64,000 nt of DNA from Pseudomonadota bacterium (GCA_003242685.1 QGVD01000004.1:33326-97325); one strand, 5' to 3'. Shown: positions 1 through 8,731, counted from the first letter of the stretch. Program-made: numbers and translations. Notes: generated by a model from the sequence alone, not told the origin.

Positions 1-453
<453 letters not shown>

Positions 454-480
454 GCGACTCGCCTTTCCGCGTTGTCACGT

Positions 481-527
481 CCGCACTGCGTCTCTCCCGG
501 CATTGCGCCGGGAGAGACGCGGTGCGG
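481..527. terminator. Very long hairpin downstream of ntrC
   Basis: Positions 481-501 and 507-527 are inverted copies of each other, 21 nt each, with a 5-nt loop. The single non-identical position (T487 opposite G521) would be a G-U pair in RNA, so the stem is unbroken. It lies 28 nt after the ntrC stop and is a plausible transcription stop or mRNA-stabilising element. No T-tract follows, so it is not a textbook intrinsic terminator. Confidence 0.6.
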
Positions 528-563
528 AAGATATCTGTCCCGCCCTCGTTGAATCCTGCTCTA

Positions 564-989
564 ATGCCCTTCACCGCGGGCAGGGCCGCCGCCGCCCGCT
601 TCGGGCTCGAGCGCCGGCGTCGTCACGCGGGCGGACGGGATCCGGCGCTCGCCGGTCTCGGCATCGGCGGCATCGCCGTGGCGCTCGCCGCGCTGCCGGG
701 CGAAATCCGCCGCATCGTCGAGGCGCAGGAAATGACGCGCTTCGATCGCTGTCACTTCCTGAGCTACGCCGAATCGTCGCTGCAGCTCGTGGTGGTGTAC
801 TTCGTGCTCACGGCCAACTACACGACCTACGCCGACGCGCAGCAGGCGATCAACCTCGCCATCTTCCGCCGTTTCGAGGAGCTCGGCGTGAGGTTCGCCC
901 ATCCCACGCGCACGGTGCACGTCGAAGGCATGGCTGCAGAGGCGCTTCAGAGCAGTGCGCCGCTTCGTTCAGCGGGGCAGGTGGGCTGA
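564..989 (+). pseudogene. Remnant of an MscS-family mechanosensitive channel
   Basis: This frame encodes pieces of a small-conductance mechanosensitive channel. The pore-lining segment AGLGIGGIAVALAA (about residues 30-45) runs directly into LPGEIRRIVEAQ and the C-terminal alpha/beta domain (FDRCHFLSYAESS, VVYFVLTANYTTYADAQQAIN, RRFEELGVRFAHPTRTVHV). In intact family members roughly 80-100 residues of beta domain separate these parts. The N-terminal membrane helices are also missing, replaced by unrecognisable Arg-rich sequence. I read this as a decayed gene with an internal in-frame deletion. The ATG at 564 is simply the first in frame and expression is doubtful. Confidence 0.75.
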
Positions 990-1028
990 AGGGAAAGCGC
1001 CGGCTGCGAAACGTGGTGTTCCGGGTTC

Positions 1029-1982
1029 TTACGGGCCGGAGTCGAGCGTGCCGACGAGCTGCGCGACGCTCTTGAACCCGTTCGTCCTCAGATAGTCTGC
1101 GATGCCGGCGTTGATGCGCTTGCAGACCAACGGATCGTAGAACAGCGCCGTTCCCACGCCGACCGCGCTCGCGCCCGCGATGATGAACTCCAGCGCATCG
1201 TTGGCGCAGGTGATGCCGCCCTGGCCGATGATCGGCACGCCGTGGCGCTTCGCCACCTCGTACACCTGATGCACCTTGAGGAGCGCGATGGGCTTGATCG
1301 CGGGTCCCGAGAGTCCGCCCTGCACGTTGCCGAGGATGGGCTTGCGCGTGCGCACGTCGATCGCCATGCCCATGACGGTGTTGATGACCGACAGGGCGTC
1401 CGTGCCGGCCTCGATGCAGCGCCGCGCGTTCTCGCGGATGTCCGTCTGATTCGGCGAGAGCTTGGTGATGAGCGGCTTCTTCGTGACGCGCCGGCAGGCC
1501 TCCACGACGCGCGCGGACATGTCGGGATAGTTGCCGAACGCGACGCCGCCCTCCTTCACGTTCGGGCACGAGATGTTGATCTCGATCGCGTCGATGGGCG
1601 ATGCGTCGAAGCGGCGCGTGACCTCGACGTACTCCTCGATGGTCGATCCCGAGACGTTCGCGATGAAGCGCGTCTCGCTGAAGTCGAGCCCGGGCAGAAC
1701 GTGCCGCACGACGTGATCGACGCCCGGATTCTGAAGGCCGATGGCATTCAGCATCCCCGCAGGCGTTTCGAAGATGCGGTGCGGCGGATTGCCGAGACGC
1801 GGCTCGAGCGTCGTGCCCTTGAGCACGATCGCACCCGCGTCGCGGTTCGAGAAGCCTTCGATGCGCGTGTACTCCTCGCCGAAGCCCACGCAGCCCGAGA
1901 GCAGCACGATGGGCGAGGCGAGCTCGAGCCCGCAGAGCTGGACGCGCAGCAGGTCGTCGGGCCGATCGTTCGTGGCGGACAT
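1029..1982 (-). CDS. pyrD: Dihydroorotate dehydrogenase, class 1B-like catalytic subunit
   Basis: The 317-residue protein is an FMN-binding TIM barrel that oxidises dihydroorotate to orotate in pyrimidine synthesis. Visible family features are the N-terminal substrate loop (GLELASPIVLLSGC), the LNAIGLQNPGVD segment, the catalytic-cysteine motif NISCPN followed by VKEGGVAFG, and the C-terminal FMN phosphate loop GQGGI...ALEFIIAGASAVGVGTALF. The NVKxGG form points to class 1B, which normally pairs with the PyrK electron-transfer subunit. No pyrK lies in this window. The ATG at 1982 gives the usual length. The gene is transcribed divergently from trmL across a 63-bp gap containing a dyad. Confidence 0.88.
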   Translation of the reverse strand: MSATNDRPDDLLRVQLCGLELASPIVLLSGCVGFGEEYTRIEGFSNRDAGAIVLKGTTLEPRLGNPPHRIFETPAGMLNAIGLQNPGVDHVVRHVLPGLDFSETRFIANVSGSTIEEYVEVTRRFDASPIDAIEINISCPNVKEGGVAFGNYPDMSARVVEACRRVTKKPLITKLSPNQTDIRENARRCIEAGTDALSVINTVMGMAIDVRTRKPILGNVQGGLSGPAIKPIALLKVHQVYEVAKRHGVPIIGQGGITCANDALEFIIAGASAVGVGTALFYDPLVCKRINAGIADYLRTNGFKSVAQLVGTLDSGP

Positions 1983-1990
1983 GACGCGCT

Positions 1991-2020
1991 AGTCTACCCC
2001 CTTCGGGCAGGCGGTAGACT
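1991..2020. promoter_or_regulatory. Dyad symmetry in the pyrD/trmL divergent gap
   Basis: AGTCTACC (1991-1998) is repeated in inverted form as GGTAGACT (2013-2020), with a short inner CCC/GGG pair that would extend the stem. It fills most of the 63-bp region between two divergent start codons, so it could be an operator or a leader hairpin. No regulator can be named from the sequence. Confidence 0.4.
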
Positions 2021-2045
2021 GCGAGCCGCAATCGATGAGCGCGCC

Positions 2046-2540
2046 ATGTTCCACGTCGTACTGTTCCAGCCCGAGATCCCCCCGAACACCGGCAACATCA
2101 TCCGCCTCTGCGCGAACACCGGCTGCACGCTGCACCTGGTGAAGCCCCTCGGCTTCACGCTCGAGCGCAGAGCCGTGCGCAGGGCGGGGCTCGATTACGA
2201 CGAGCTCGCGGACGTGCGGGTACACGCGGACCTCGACGCGTGCCTCGCGGCGCTCGCCGGCTCGCGCATCCACGCGGTCGAGACGAGCGGCACGCGCCGC
2301 TACAGCGATGTGAGCTTCGCCGAAGGAGACGCGCTCGTCTTCGGCCCCGAGACGCGCGGCCTGCCCGTGCGCGTGCTCGAGCGCGTGCCGCCCGAGCGGC
2401 GGCTCTTCATCCCGATGCGTGCCGGGAATCGCAGCGTCAATCTCGCGAACGCGGTTTCGGTGGTCGTCTACGAAGCGTGGCGTCAGAACGGCTTCGCCGG
2501 CGCGGCGCAGCCCGCGGCGCTCAATCCGTCTCCGCCTTGA
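2046..2540 (+). CDS. trmL: tRNA (cytidine(34)-2'-O)-methyltransferase
   Basis: This 164-residue SPOUT methyltransferase methylates the 2'-OH of the wobble base of tRNA-Leu isoacceptors with SAM. It begins FHVVLFQPEIPPNTGNIIRL, the signature of the TrmL (YibK) family. It ends with the knotted SAM site: ALVFGPETRGLP, then IPMRAGNRSVNLANAVSVVVYEAWRQ. Length matches the family (about 155-165). The ATG at 2046 is chosen because homologues start right at this motif. Its last 20 bases overlap the end of gpsA on the other strand. In gammaproteobacteria trmL often neighbours secB/gpsA, as here. Confidence 0.93.
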   Translation: MFHVVLFQPEIPPNTGNIIRLCANTGCTLHLVKPLGFTLERRAVRRAGLDYDELADVRVHADLDACLAALAGSRIHAVETSGTRRYSDVSFAEGDALVFGPETRGLPVRVLERVPPERRLFIPMRAGNRSVNLANAVSVVVYEAWRQNGFAGAAQPAALNPSPP

Positions 2541-3540
2541 TGGGGCGCGTCATGAGGCCGCGCACGACTTCCTGCGCGGGCCGGTTCTCGTACAGCACGC
2601 CGTATATCCCTTCGCAGATCGGCATGCTGACGTTCTCGCGCTGCGCGACACTGTGCACGGCCTTCGCCGCCGCGTAGCCTTCGACAACCTGACCGATTTC
2701 GCGCAGCGCTTCCTCGGCGGACTTTCCTGCCGCGAGCAGCAGCCCGAAGCGGCGATTGCGCGACTGGTTGTCTGTGCACGTCAGGACCAGGTCGCCGAGG
2801 CCTGCGAGCCCCATGAAGGTTTCGCGCTGCGCGCCGAGAGCGACGCCGAGGCGCATCATCTCGGCGAGCCCGCGCGTGATGAGCGCCACGCGCGTGTTCG
2901 CGCCGAAACCGAGGCCGTCGGAGAGCCCCGCGCCGACTGCGAGCACGTTCTTCACCGCACCGCCGACCTCGACGCCGACGATGTCGCTGGAGGTGTAGGC
3001 GCGGAGTTGCGTTGAAGAGATCTCGCGCGCGAGCGCCGTCGCGAAGGCGGCATCGGGCGATGCCACGGTGAGCGCAGTCGGCAGCCCTGCGCCGACTTCG
3101 CGCGCGAAGGTGGGACCCGACAGGACGGCGATCGGCCGCTCGACGCCGAGTATCTCCCGCGCGACCTGATGCGGGAGCTTGCCGCTCTCCAGCTCGAATC
3201 CCTTGGTGGCCCAGGCGATGCGCGCTTCCGGCCCGATCCTGCGCGCCACCTCGCTGAGAAGTCCGCGGAACGCGTGGCTCGGCACGACGATCAGCACGTC
3301 GACCGCACCGTCGAGCGCGGCGTCGAGATCGCTCGTGACGCTGAGCGTCTCGGGAAACTGCGCCTCCGGCAGATAGCGCACGTTGCGCCGCTCGCGCGCC
3401 ATGGTCGAGACGAGCGCGGCGTCGCGGCCCCACAGGCGCGTCGGCCGGCCGGAACGTGCGAGCTGGATCGCGAGCGCGGTGCCCCACGAGCCCGCACCCA
3501 GCACGGCCCATGGCACGCCGCTGCCTGCCTCCCCCGTCAT
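2521..3540 (-). CDS. gpsA: Glycerol-3-phosphate dehydrogenase [NAD(P)+]
   Basis: This cytosolic 339-residue enzyme reduces dihydroxyacetone phosphate to sn-glycerol-3-phosphate for phospholipid synthesis. The N-terminal Rossmann fold shows AVLGAGSWGTALA. Downstream motifs are VPSHAFRGLL, the catalytic-lysine region WATKGFE, VLSGPTFAREV, GAVKNVLAVGAGLSDGLGFG and the NxxxALITRGLAEM-type segment. The start at 3540 gives MTGEAGSG followed directly by the nucleotide-binding strand; longer in-frame extension upstream would run into secB. It is the last gene of the rhodanese-grxC-secB-gpsA run, 28 bp after secB. Confidence 0.95.
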   Translation of the reverse strand: MTGEAGSGVPWAVLGAGSWGTALAIQLARSGRPTRLWGRDAALVSTMARERRNVRYLPEAQFPETLSVTSDLDAALDGAVDVLIVVPSHAFRGLLSEVARRIGPEARIAWATKGFELESGKLPHQVAREILGVERPIAVLSGPTFAREVGAGLPTALTVASPDAAFATALAREISSTQLRAYTSSDIVGVEVGGAVKNVLAVGAGLSDGLGFGANTRVALITRGLAEMMRLGVALGAQRETFMGLAGLGDLVLTCTDNQSRNRRFGLLLAAGKSAEEALREIGQVVEGYAAAKAVHSVAQRENVSMPICEGIYGVLYENRPAQEVVRGLMTRPIKAETD

Positions 3541-3568
3541 GCTTCGGCCCGCGCCGCGGCCGCGAGCT

Positions 3569-4069
3569 TCAGTTCGCGGCCTGCGCCTTCTGCGCCTGTG
3601 CCTGTGCCTCGGCCAGCGAGCGCGCGTAGAGCGCTTCGAAGTTGACCGGAGGCAGGAGGAACTGCGGGAAGCCGCCCTGCGTGACGAGGTGCGACACGGA
3701 AGCACGCGCGTACGGGAACAGCACGCTCGGGCAGATGCTGCCCACCGCGCGCTTGACGTCTTCCTCGCTGAGATTCCGCATGATGAACACGCCCGCCTGC
3801 TTCACCTCGACGAGAAACAGCGTCGTGTTGTTCTGCTTGGCGGACACCGTCACCGTCAGAACGACCTCGCGCACGTCGGGCGCGAGCGTGCTGACGCTCG
3901 TGTGCAGATCCAGGTTGATCTGCGGGTTCCACGCACCTTCCACGCGCGGGCCGTTGGGAGCCTCATAGGAGCAGTCCTTCAGATAGACGCCCTGGAGGGC
4001 GAGCTGAGGACCGTCCTGCGCCTGCGTCTCGGGCGCCGGCGCGGCGCCGGCAGAATCGTTCGTCGTCAT
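3569..4069 (-). CDS. secB: Protein-export chaperone SecB
   Basis: SecB is a homotetrameric cytosolic chaperone that keeps preproteins unfolded and hands them to SecA. The 166-residue sequence has the family core: LQGVYLKDCSYEAPNGP, EVVLTVTVSAK, LFLVEVKQAGVF, the CPSVLFPYARASVSHLVTQGGFPQFLLPPVNF block and an Ala/Gln-rich C-terminal tail. The N-terminal 20 residues are a low-complexity Ala/Pro/Gln stretch, as is common. It sits between grxC and gpsA on the same strand, the conserved gammaproteobacterial arrangement. Confidence 0.97.
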   Translation of the reverse strand: MTTNDSAGAAPAPETQAQDGPQLALQGVYLKDCSYEAPNGPRVEGAWNPQINLDLHTSVSTLAPDVREVVLTVTVSAKQNNTTLFLVEVKQAGVFIMRNLSEEDVKRAVGSICPSVLFPYARASVSHLVTQGGFPQFLLPPVNFEALYARSLAEAQAQAQKAQAAN

Positions 4070-4094
4070 TTGCAGCTCCTGAAATGCGCGTTCC

Positions 4095-4358
4095 TCAAGT
4101 GTGATCCGCCTCGAGCAGCGGATCGAGCCCGCCGGATGCGTCGAGTGCGTAGAGATCGTCCGACCCGCCGATGTGCCGCGAGCCTATGAAGATCTGGGGA
4201 ACTGTACGCCTGCCGCTGCGCTCGATCATCTCCGCGCGTGCCTCGGGCCGCTCATCGATGTCGATCTCCTCGAACTCGACCCCTTTCGATTTCAGCAGCC
4301 GCCGGGCGCGTGCACAGTAAGGGCACCAGCTCGTGGCGTACATCACGACTTTCGGCAT
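4095..4358 (-). CDS. grxC: Glutaredoxin 3
   Basis: This small thioredoxin-fold oxidoreductase uses glutathione to reduce disulfides. It has the dithiol active site SWCPYCARA near residues 9-17, the cis-Pro loop TVPQIFI and the GG-D glutathione-binding segment HIGGSDDLYAL. I chose the ATG at 4358 (MPKVVMY) rather than one seven codons upstream because AAGGAG sits six bases before it and homologues start there. That gives 87 residues, the usual length. It lies between the rhodanese gene (28 bp) and secB (25 bp) on the same strand. Confidence 0.95.
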   Translation of the reverse strand: MPKVVMYATSWCPYCARARRLLKSKGVEFEEIDIDERPEARAEMIERSGRRTVPQIFIGSRHIGGSDDLYALDASGGLDPLLEADHT

Positions 4359-4386
4359 TTGCGACTCCTTCGCGGTCACGCGCGGC

Positions 4387-4809
4387 TCAGCTCTTCGTGA
4401 GCGGCAGATTCTCGGCGCGCCAGGCGGCGAGCCCGCCCCGCAGATTGAAGGCCTTGGTGAAGCCCTGGGCGTGGAGCTGCCGCACGGCGGCGGCGCCGAG
4501 CGAGCCCGTCTCGTCGTACACGATCACGGGCTTTTCCTTGTACTTCTTCAGAACTTCGGCGGCCTTGAGGATCTGATCCGAGGCCATGTGCCGCGCGCCC
4601 GCGATATGGCCGGCCGCGTACAGGTCGGAGGTACGGATGTCGAGCACCAGTGCACCGTGGTTCGCCAGCCGGATCAGCTCCTGCGGCGAGATGGCGGCAG
4701 CGTTCTGCGACCGGGCGCGCAGCTCGTAGGCCACGACGATCAGCGCCATCACCACCGCGGCCCAGAACAGCCAGGGGTGATTACCTGCGTATTCGATCAG
4801 ACGTTCCAC
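4387..4809 (-). CDS. Membrane-anchored rhodanese-like protein lacking the active cysteine
   Basis: The 140-residue protein has an N-terminal membrane helix (about residues 12-30, WLFWAAVVMALIVVAYELRA) followed by one rhodanese domain: ISPQELIRLAN, ALVLDIRTSDLYAAGHIAGARHM, PVIVYDETGSLGAAAVRQL, GFTKAFNLRGGLAAWRAENLPL. The active-site loop that normally carries cysteine reads YDETGSLG, and there is no cysteine anywhere in the protein, so sulfurtransferase activity of the classical type is not possible. It is the positional counterpart of E. coli YibN, first in the run to grxC, secB and gpsA. A structural or binding role is more likely. Confidence 0.88.
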   Translation of the reverse strand: MERLIEYAGNHPWLFWAAVVMALIVVAYELRARSQNAAAISPQELIRLANHGALVLDIRTSDLYAAGHIAGARHMASDQILKAAEVLKKYKEKPVIVYDETGSLGAAAVRQLHAQGFTKAFNLRGGLAAWRAENLPLTKS

Positions 4810-4975
4810 GCGATTCGCCGACGTTCCGGTCCAAAAGGTCGCGCATTATAGAGCGCGGTCCGGTGTCCTGCCTCACCCTGGGCTTCGCCTCCAGCCGCCT
4901 TGCCGGGTGCGCGGGACTGTCGCCGCGGTGCAGCCGGCGGTAGGCTTCGACGCTGCATCCGGGGGGCCCTCGCCC

Positions 4976-6196
4976 ATGTTCCGTTCGCTCCTTACGCCGA
5001 CAGACCGCCCGACCCTGGGTCGCACGGGTGCGCGCCGCTGCGCTTGGCTCGCGGCGCTCCTTGCTTCGGGCCTCGCGGTCCTCGCCGGAGCGCAGCAGAC
5101 GGACAAGGTGCGCGACGCGAAGCAGGCGGAAGCGGAGCTCAAGGCGGTCAAGGCGGAAATCGAGCGTATCCGCCGCCAGGTGAGCCGCGATCAGATCGAA
5201 CGCGACCGCCTCACGCGCGACCTCCGGGAGGCGGAAGTCGCCGTGGCGAAGGCTCGCGAAGGACTCGAGCGCGTCCGGCAGGAACGCGAGACGCATACCC
5301 GGCGGCGAGCCGAGCTCGGACGCGAGAAGCGCGAGCTCGAGAAGCAGCTCGCGGACGAGCGCTCCGCGCTCGCCGGAGAGCTGCGCGCGGCCTATCTCAT
5401 GGGTCGCGAAGAGCCGCTCAAGCTCCTGCTCAACCAGAAGGACCCGGCGCGGGCCGGGCGCATGCTCACCTACTACGGGTACTTCGGACGGGCGCGTGCC
5501 GAAAGGATCGGGCGCATCGAGGAGAGCGTCACGCGGCTCGCCGAGCTCGATCGCGAGCTGGAACAGGAAGAGCGACGGCTCGCGGCGCTCGAAGAAGAGC
5601 GCAAGGCGGAGGTCGAGCGTCTCGAGCAGGCGGCGAAGCAGCGCAGCGCGGTTCTCGCGAAACTCAAGGAAGAATCGCGCTCGCGCGAGCAGAGCCTCAA
5701 GCGCCTGCAGGCCCAGCAGTCGGGGCTCGAGAAGCTCCTCACCGAGCTGCGCCGGGCGATGGAGCGCTTCCCGGTCGACGCGAAGGACGCCTTCGCGCGT
5801 CTGCGCGGCAAGCTCGCCTGGCCCGTCACCGGGAAGATCGTGGCGCGCTTCGGCGAGACACGTGCCGGCGGCCTCAAGTGGAACGGTGTCCTCATCGCCA
5901 CCGAGCGCGGCACGCCGGTGCGCGCGATCTATCACGGCCGCGTCGTCTATGCGGACTGGCTGCCCGGGCTGGGGCTCCTCACGATCATCGACCACGGCGA
6001 CGGGTACCTGAGCCTCTACGGCCACAACGAGCGCCTCTACAAGGCGGCTGGCGAGCGCGTCACGGCGGGCGATGTCATCGCGGCCGCCGGCGACAGCGGC
6101 GGGCGCAGCCGCCCCGAGCTCTATTTCGAGATCCGCCGGGCCGGGCGGCCCGTCGATCCGCGGCCCTGGTTCAGCTCGCCCCAGCCGCGCGGCTGA
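4976..6196 (+). CDS. envC: Murein hydrolase activator EnvC
   Basis: EnvC is periplasmic and activates the amidases that split septal peptidoglycan. The 406-residue protein has an N-terminal export signal (AWLAALLASGLAVLAGAQQ, ending near residue 41). A long Arg/Glu/Lys-rich coiled coil follows to about residue 260, then a C-terminal LytM/M23 domain (GVLIATERGTPVRAIYHGRV, IIDHGDGYLSLYGHN). The zinc ligands of true M23 peptidases are missing: the first His is Asn in KWNGV, and HxH reads ELYFEI. That is the hallmark of an activator. ATG 4976 is preferred over 4907 because it leaves a normal signal peptide. It is divergent from the rhodanese gene. Confidence 0.9.
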   Translation: MFRSLLTPTDRPTLGRTGARRCAWLAALLASGLAVLAGAQQTDKVRDAKQAEAELKAVKAEIERIRRQVSRDQIERDRLTRDLREAEVAVAKAREGLERVRQERETHTRRRAELGREKRELEKQLADERSALAGELRAAYLMGREEPLKLLLNQKDPARAGRMLTYYGYFGRARAERIGRIEESVTRLAELDRELEQEERRLAALEEERKAEVERLEQAAKQRSAVLAKLKEESRSREQSLKRLQAQQSGLEKLLTELRRAMERFPVDAKDAFARLRGKLAWPVTGKIVARFGETRAGGLKWNGVLIATERGTPVRAIYHGRVVYADWLPGLGLLTIIDHGDGYLSLYGHNERLYKAAGERVTAGDVIAAAGDSGGRSRPELYFEIRRAGRPVDPRPWFSSPQPRG

Positions 6197-6369
6197 AGCC
6201 TTGCGGCGGCCCCCCGCCCCTTCTGCGCACGCTCCCGGCCTGCCCGGCTGCCGCCCCGGTTCTTCCGGGGAACCGCTGCGCCGCGATTTGACGAAAACGC
6301 CAACTCGTTCAACGAATCGGATCGCGCACCTTGGGATGGTGGGTCGCCCGAACCCACGGTCGTCATCGG

Positions 6370-8637
6370 ATGATTCACCCCACCACGACAACAAAGGACA
6401 GCGGTGAAGCCTGGGACGCGCTCGAGCCCTATGCGCAGGTCATCAGGTCCCTGATGCCGCGCGCGGCAGCGGTCGTGGTGTTCGACGGAGACGGCCAGCT
6501 GCGCTGGTCGAGCGAGACGACGACCGGTCCAGACCTCGTCGGTCTGATCGACGAGACGCTCTTCGCCGCGCGCACCGACCACGCATCGCCCGGAACGCTC
6601 AGGCTCCTGGCCGGAGACGTCCCCGTCTACGTCTTCTGGATCCGCAGCAATGCGGGCCAGCTCATCGCCATCGTCGGCGTGGTGTGCCGCGCCGTCGGTT
6701 CCGCGGAAGGCGAGCACCGTCCCTTCTCGTTCGTGCACTCGCTGCTGCGGCCGGCGCTCGAGTGTCTGCGCCGCGAGCTGATCGCGCGTGCGGCGATCGA
6801 CGATCTGAGCAACACCGTGACCACGCTCGATCGCGATCTCGCGCTGCTGCTCGCCGAGTTCGCGGGCCCGCGCGGCGGCAACGGCACCGACGGTGCCGAC
6901 GACCTCAAGGCCATCCTGCAGAGCGCCACCGAGCACCTGGGATGCCCGCTCGCCGCGCTCATCGTGCCCGAGAAGAGCATCGTGCAGATGCGCACGCACG
7001 GCGAGAATCCGCCGGACCGGCAGCTCGTGGCGCGCACGCACCGGCAGCTCCTGTCGATGGCGCAGATGCGCCGCGAGCCCGTGATCATCAATCAGCTCCA
7101 GACGGGCTCGGCCGCGCTGCAGATGCCGTACCGGATTCTCTCGTGCCCCGTGCGTCATGCGTCGGGGCGCGTGATGGGCGTGCTCGCGGTGTTCCGCAAC
7201 GAAGCGGCGCCCGCGTTCACCGAGCGCGATGCGCGCCTCGGCGACGTGCTCGCGCGCCGCGCGGCTGCCGTCATCGAGAGCAGCTTCGACGCGCTGAGCG
7301 GGCTCTACACACGCCCGGCTTTCGAGCAGCGCGCGCGTGCGGTCCTGGCGGGTGCCGACCGCAACGCGCGCTGGAGCGCGCTCTACATCGACTCGGATCA
7401 GCTCCACGCCATCAACGACAACTTCGGCATGCACGTCGGCGATTCGGTGATCGGCCAGATCGGCGAGCTGATCCGCCGCCGGCTGCCGCCCGGCGCGTTC
7501 GCTTCACGCATCTCGGGCGACCGTTTCGCGATCCTCCTGCCGAGCGCTCCCGAGGACGCGGCGACATTCGCGGACAGTCTGCGCGAAGGCGTCGAGCGGC
7601 TCGGCGCCGCGCAGGACAACTCCCGCCTGCACGTCTCGATCAGCATCGGCGTCGCGCCGGTGGAGCCGGGGTCCGTGGAGCTCACTCATTCGCTTGCGGC
7701 GGCGGAAATGGCGTGCAAGGCCGCCAAGGACCGAGGCCGCAACCGCGTCGAGGTCTACCAGACCGCCGACGTCAGCATCGTCCGCCGCTTCACCGACATC
7801 AACATCGCCACGCGGCTGCGAGCGGCGATCGAGGAAGGCCGCATGCGCCTCTACGCGCAGCTCATCCTGCCGCTCGGCACGGTGGGACACGACCGGCCGC
7901 ACTACGAAATCCTGCTGCGCATGGTCGACGAGGACGGCGAGACCTTCGGTCCTGACCGTTTTCTGTCGGCGGCGAACCGCTATCAGCTGATGCCGACGCT
8001 CGATCGGTGGGTGATCGAGCAGACGATCGCGCGCTTGAGGCCGCATCGCGAGCTGCTCGCGAGCGCGCCCGCGGTGTTCGCGATCAACTTCTCGGGCCAG
8101 TCGCTCAACAACGAGGAGTTCGCCGATTTCCTGCTCGAGCAGATCGAGGGCAGCGGGCTGCCGCCCGAGCTGTTCTGCTTCGAGCTGACCGAGAACGCGA
8201 CGATCGCGAATCTCGCGCGCGCCGAGGTCATCATGCGGCGGCTGCGCCGCATCGGCTGCGGCATCGCGCTCGACGATTTCGGCACGGGGCTCTCGTCCCT
8301 GTCGTATCTGCGTCAGCTTCCGGTGACGATGCTCAAGATCGACGGGAGCTTCGTGCGCGACATCCTGAAGGACCCGCGCTCGGAATCGATGGTGCACGCC
8401 ATCGCGCAGCTCGCGCGCGCCATGTCGCTCGCCACGGTCGCCGAGTACGTCGAGACCGAGGAGCTGCGCAGCCGCGTAGCGGCGCTCGGCGTCGACTACG
8501 GGCAGGGTTTCGCCATCGGCAGGCCTCTGCCCTTCGAAGAGATCATGGAAGAGCTTCCGGTGCTCGCCGCCGCGTCGCCCGTCTGCTGCCCGGTCGAGGA
8601 AGCTCTTCCGCAATTGCGCACAGGAAGCGCGTACTAG
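6370..8637 (+). CDS. GAF-GGDEF-EAL protein, probable cyclic-di-GMP phosphodiesterase
   Basis: The 755-residue cytosolic protein has a sensor-like N-terminal region (to about 330, including a GAF-like part), a GGDEF domain (about 330-460) and an EAL domain (about 480-745). The GGDEF signature reads RISGDRFAILLP, so diguanylate cyclase activity is unlikely. The EAL catalytic set looks complete: YEILLR, INFSGQ, FELTEN, LDDFGTG, LKIDGSFVRD, AEYVET and YGQGF, so c-di-GMP breakdown to pGpG is expected. ATG 6370 is used; a TTG 39 bases upstream is also in frame and neither has a strong ribosome-binding site. The gene separates envC from ctpA, which are usually neighbours. Confidence 0.88.
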   Translation: MIHPTTTTKDSGEAWDALEPYAQVIRSLMPRAAAVVVFDGDGQLRWSSETTTGPDLVGLIDETLFAARTDHASPGTLRLLAGDVPVYVFWIRSNAGQLIAIVGVVCRAVGSAEGEHRPFSFVHSLLRPALECLRRELIARAAIDDLSNTVTTLDRDLALLLAEFAGPRGGNGTDGADDLKAILQSATEHLGCPLAALIVPEKSIVQMRTHGENPPDRQLVARTHRQLLSMAQMRREPVIINQLQTGSAALQMPYRILSCPVRHASGRVMGVLAVFRNEAAPAFTERDARLGDVLARRAAAVIESSFDALSGLYTRPAFEQRARAVLAGADRNARWSALYIDSDQLHAINDNFGMHVGDSVIGQIGELIRRRLPPGAFASRISGDRFAILLPSAPEDAATFADSLREGVERLGAAQDNSRLHVSISIGVAPVEPGSVELTHSLAAAEMACKAAKDRGRNRVEVYQTADVSIVRRFTDINIATRLRAAIEEGRMRLYAQLILPLGTVGHDRPHYEILLRMVDEDGETFGPDRFLSAANRYQLMPTLDRWVIEQTIARLRPHRELLASAPAVFAINFSGQSLNNEEFADFLLEQIEGSGLPPELFCFELTENATIANLARAEVIMRRLRRIGCGIALDDFGTGLSSLSYLRQLPVTMLKIDGSFVRDILKDPRSESMVHAIAQLARAMSLATVAEYVETEELRSRVAALGVDYGQGFAIGRPLPFEEIMEELPVLAAASPVCCPVEEALPQLRTGSAY

Positions 8638-8731
8638 CAAGCTTGGCAGTAATTGGTCGTTCTCTTTCATTGACCTGCGACGCAAAGCTGTAGTACTCAA
8701 TGCGCTCGCACAACTGGGGGTCTCAAACAGA

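Noticed and set aside
4871-4916. Fourth copy of the atp-operon repeat in minus orientation
   Set aside because: CTCACCC and a CTCC element are present, but no convincing hairpin arms; too weak to annotate.
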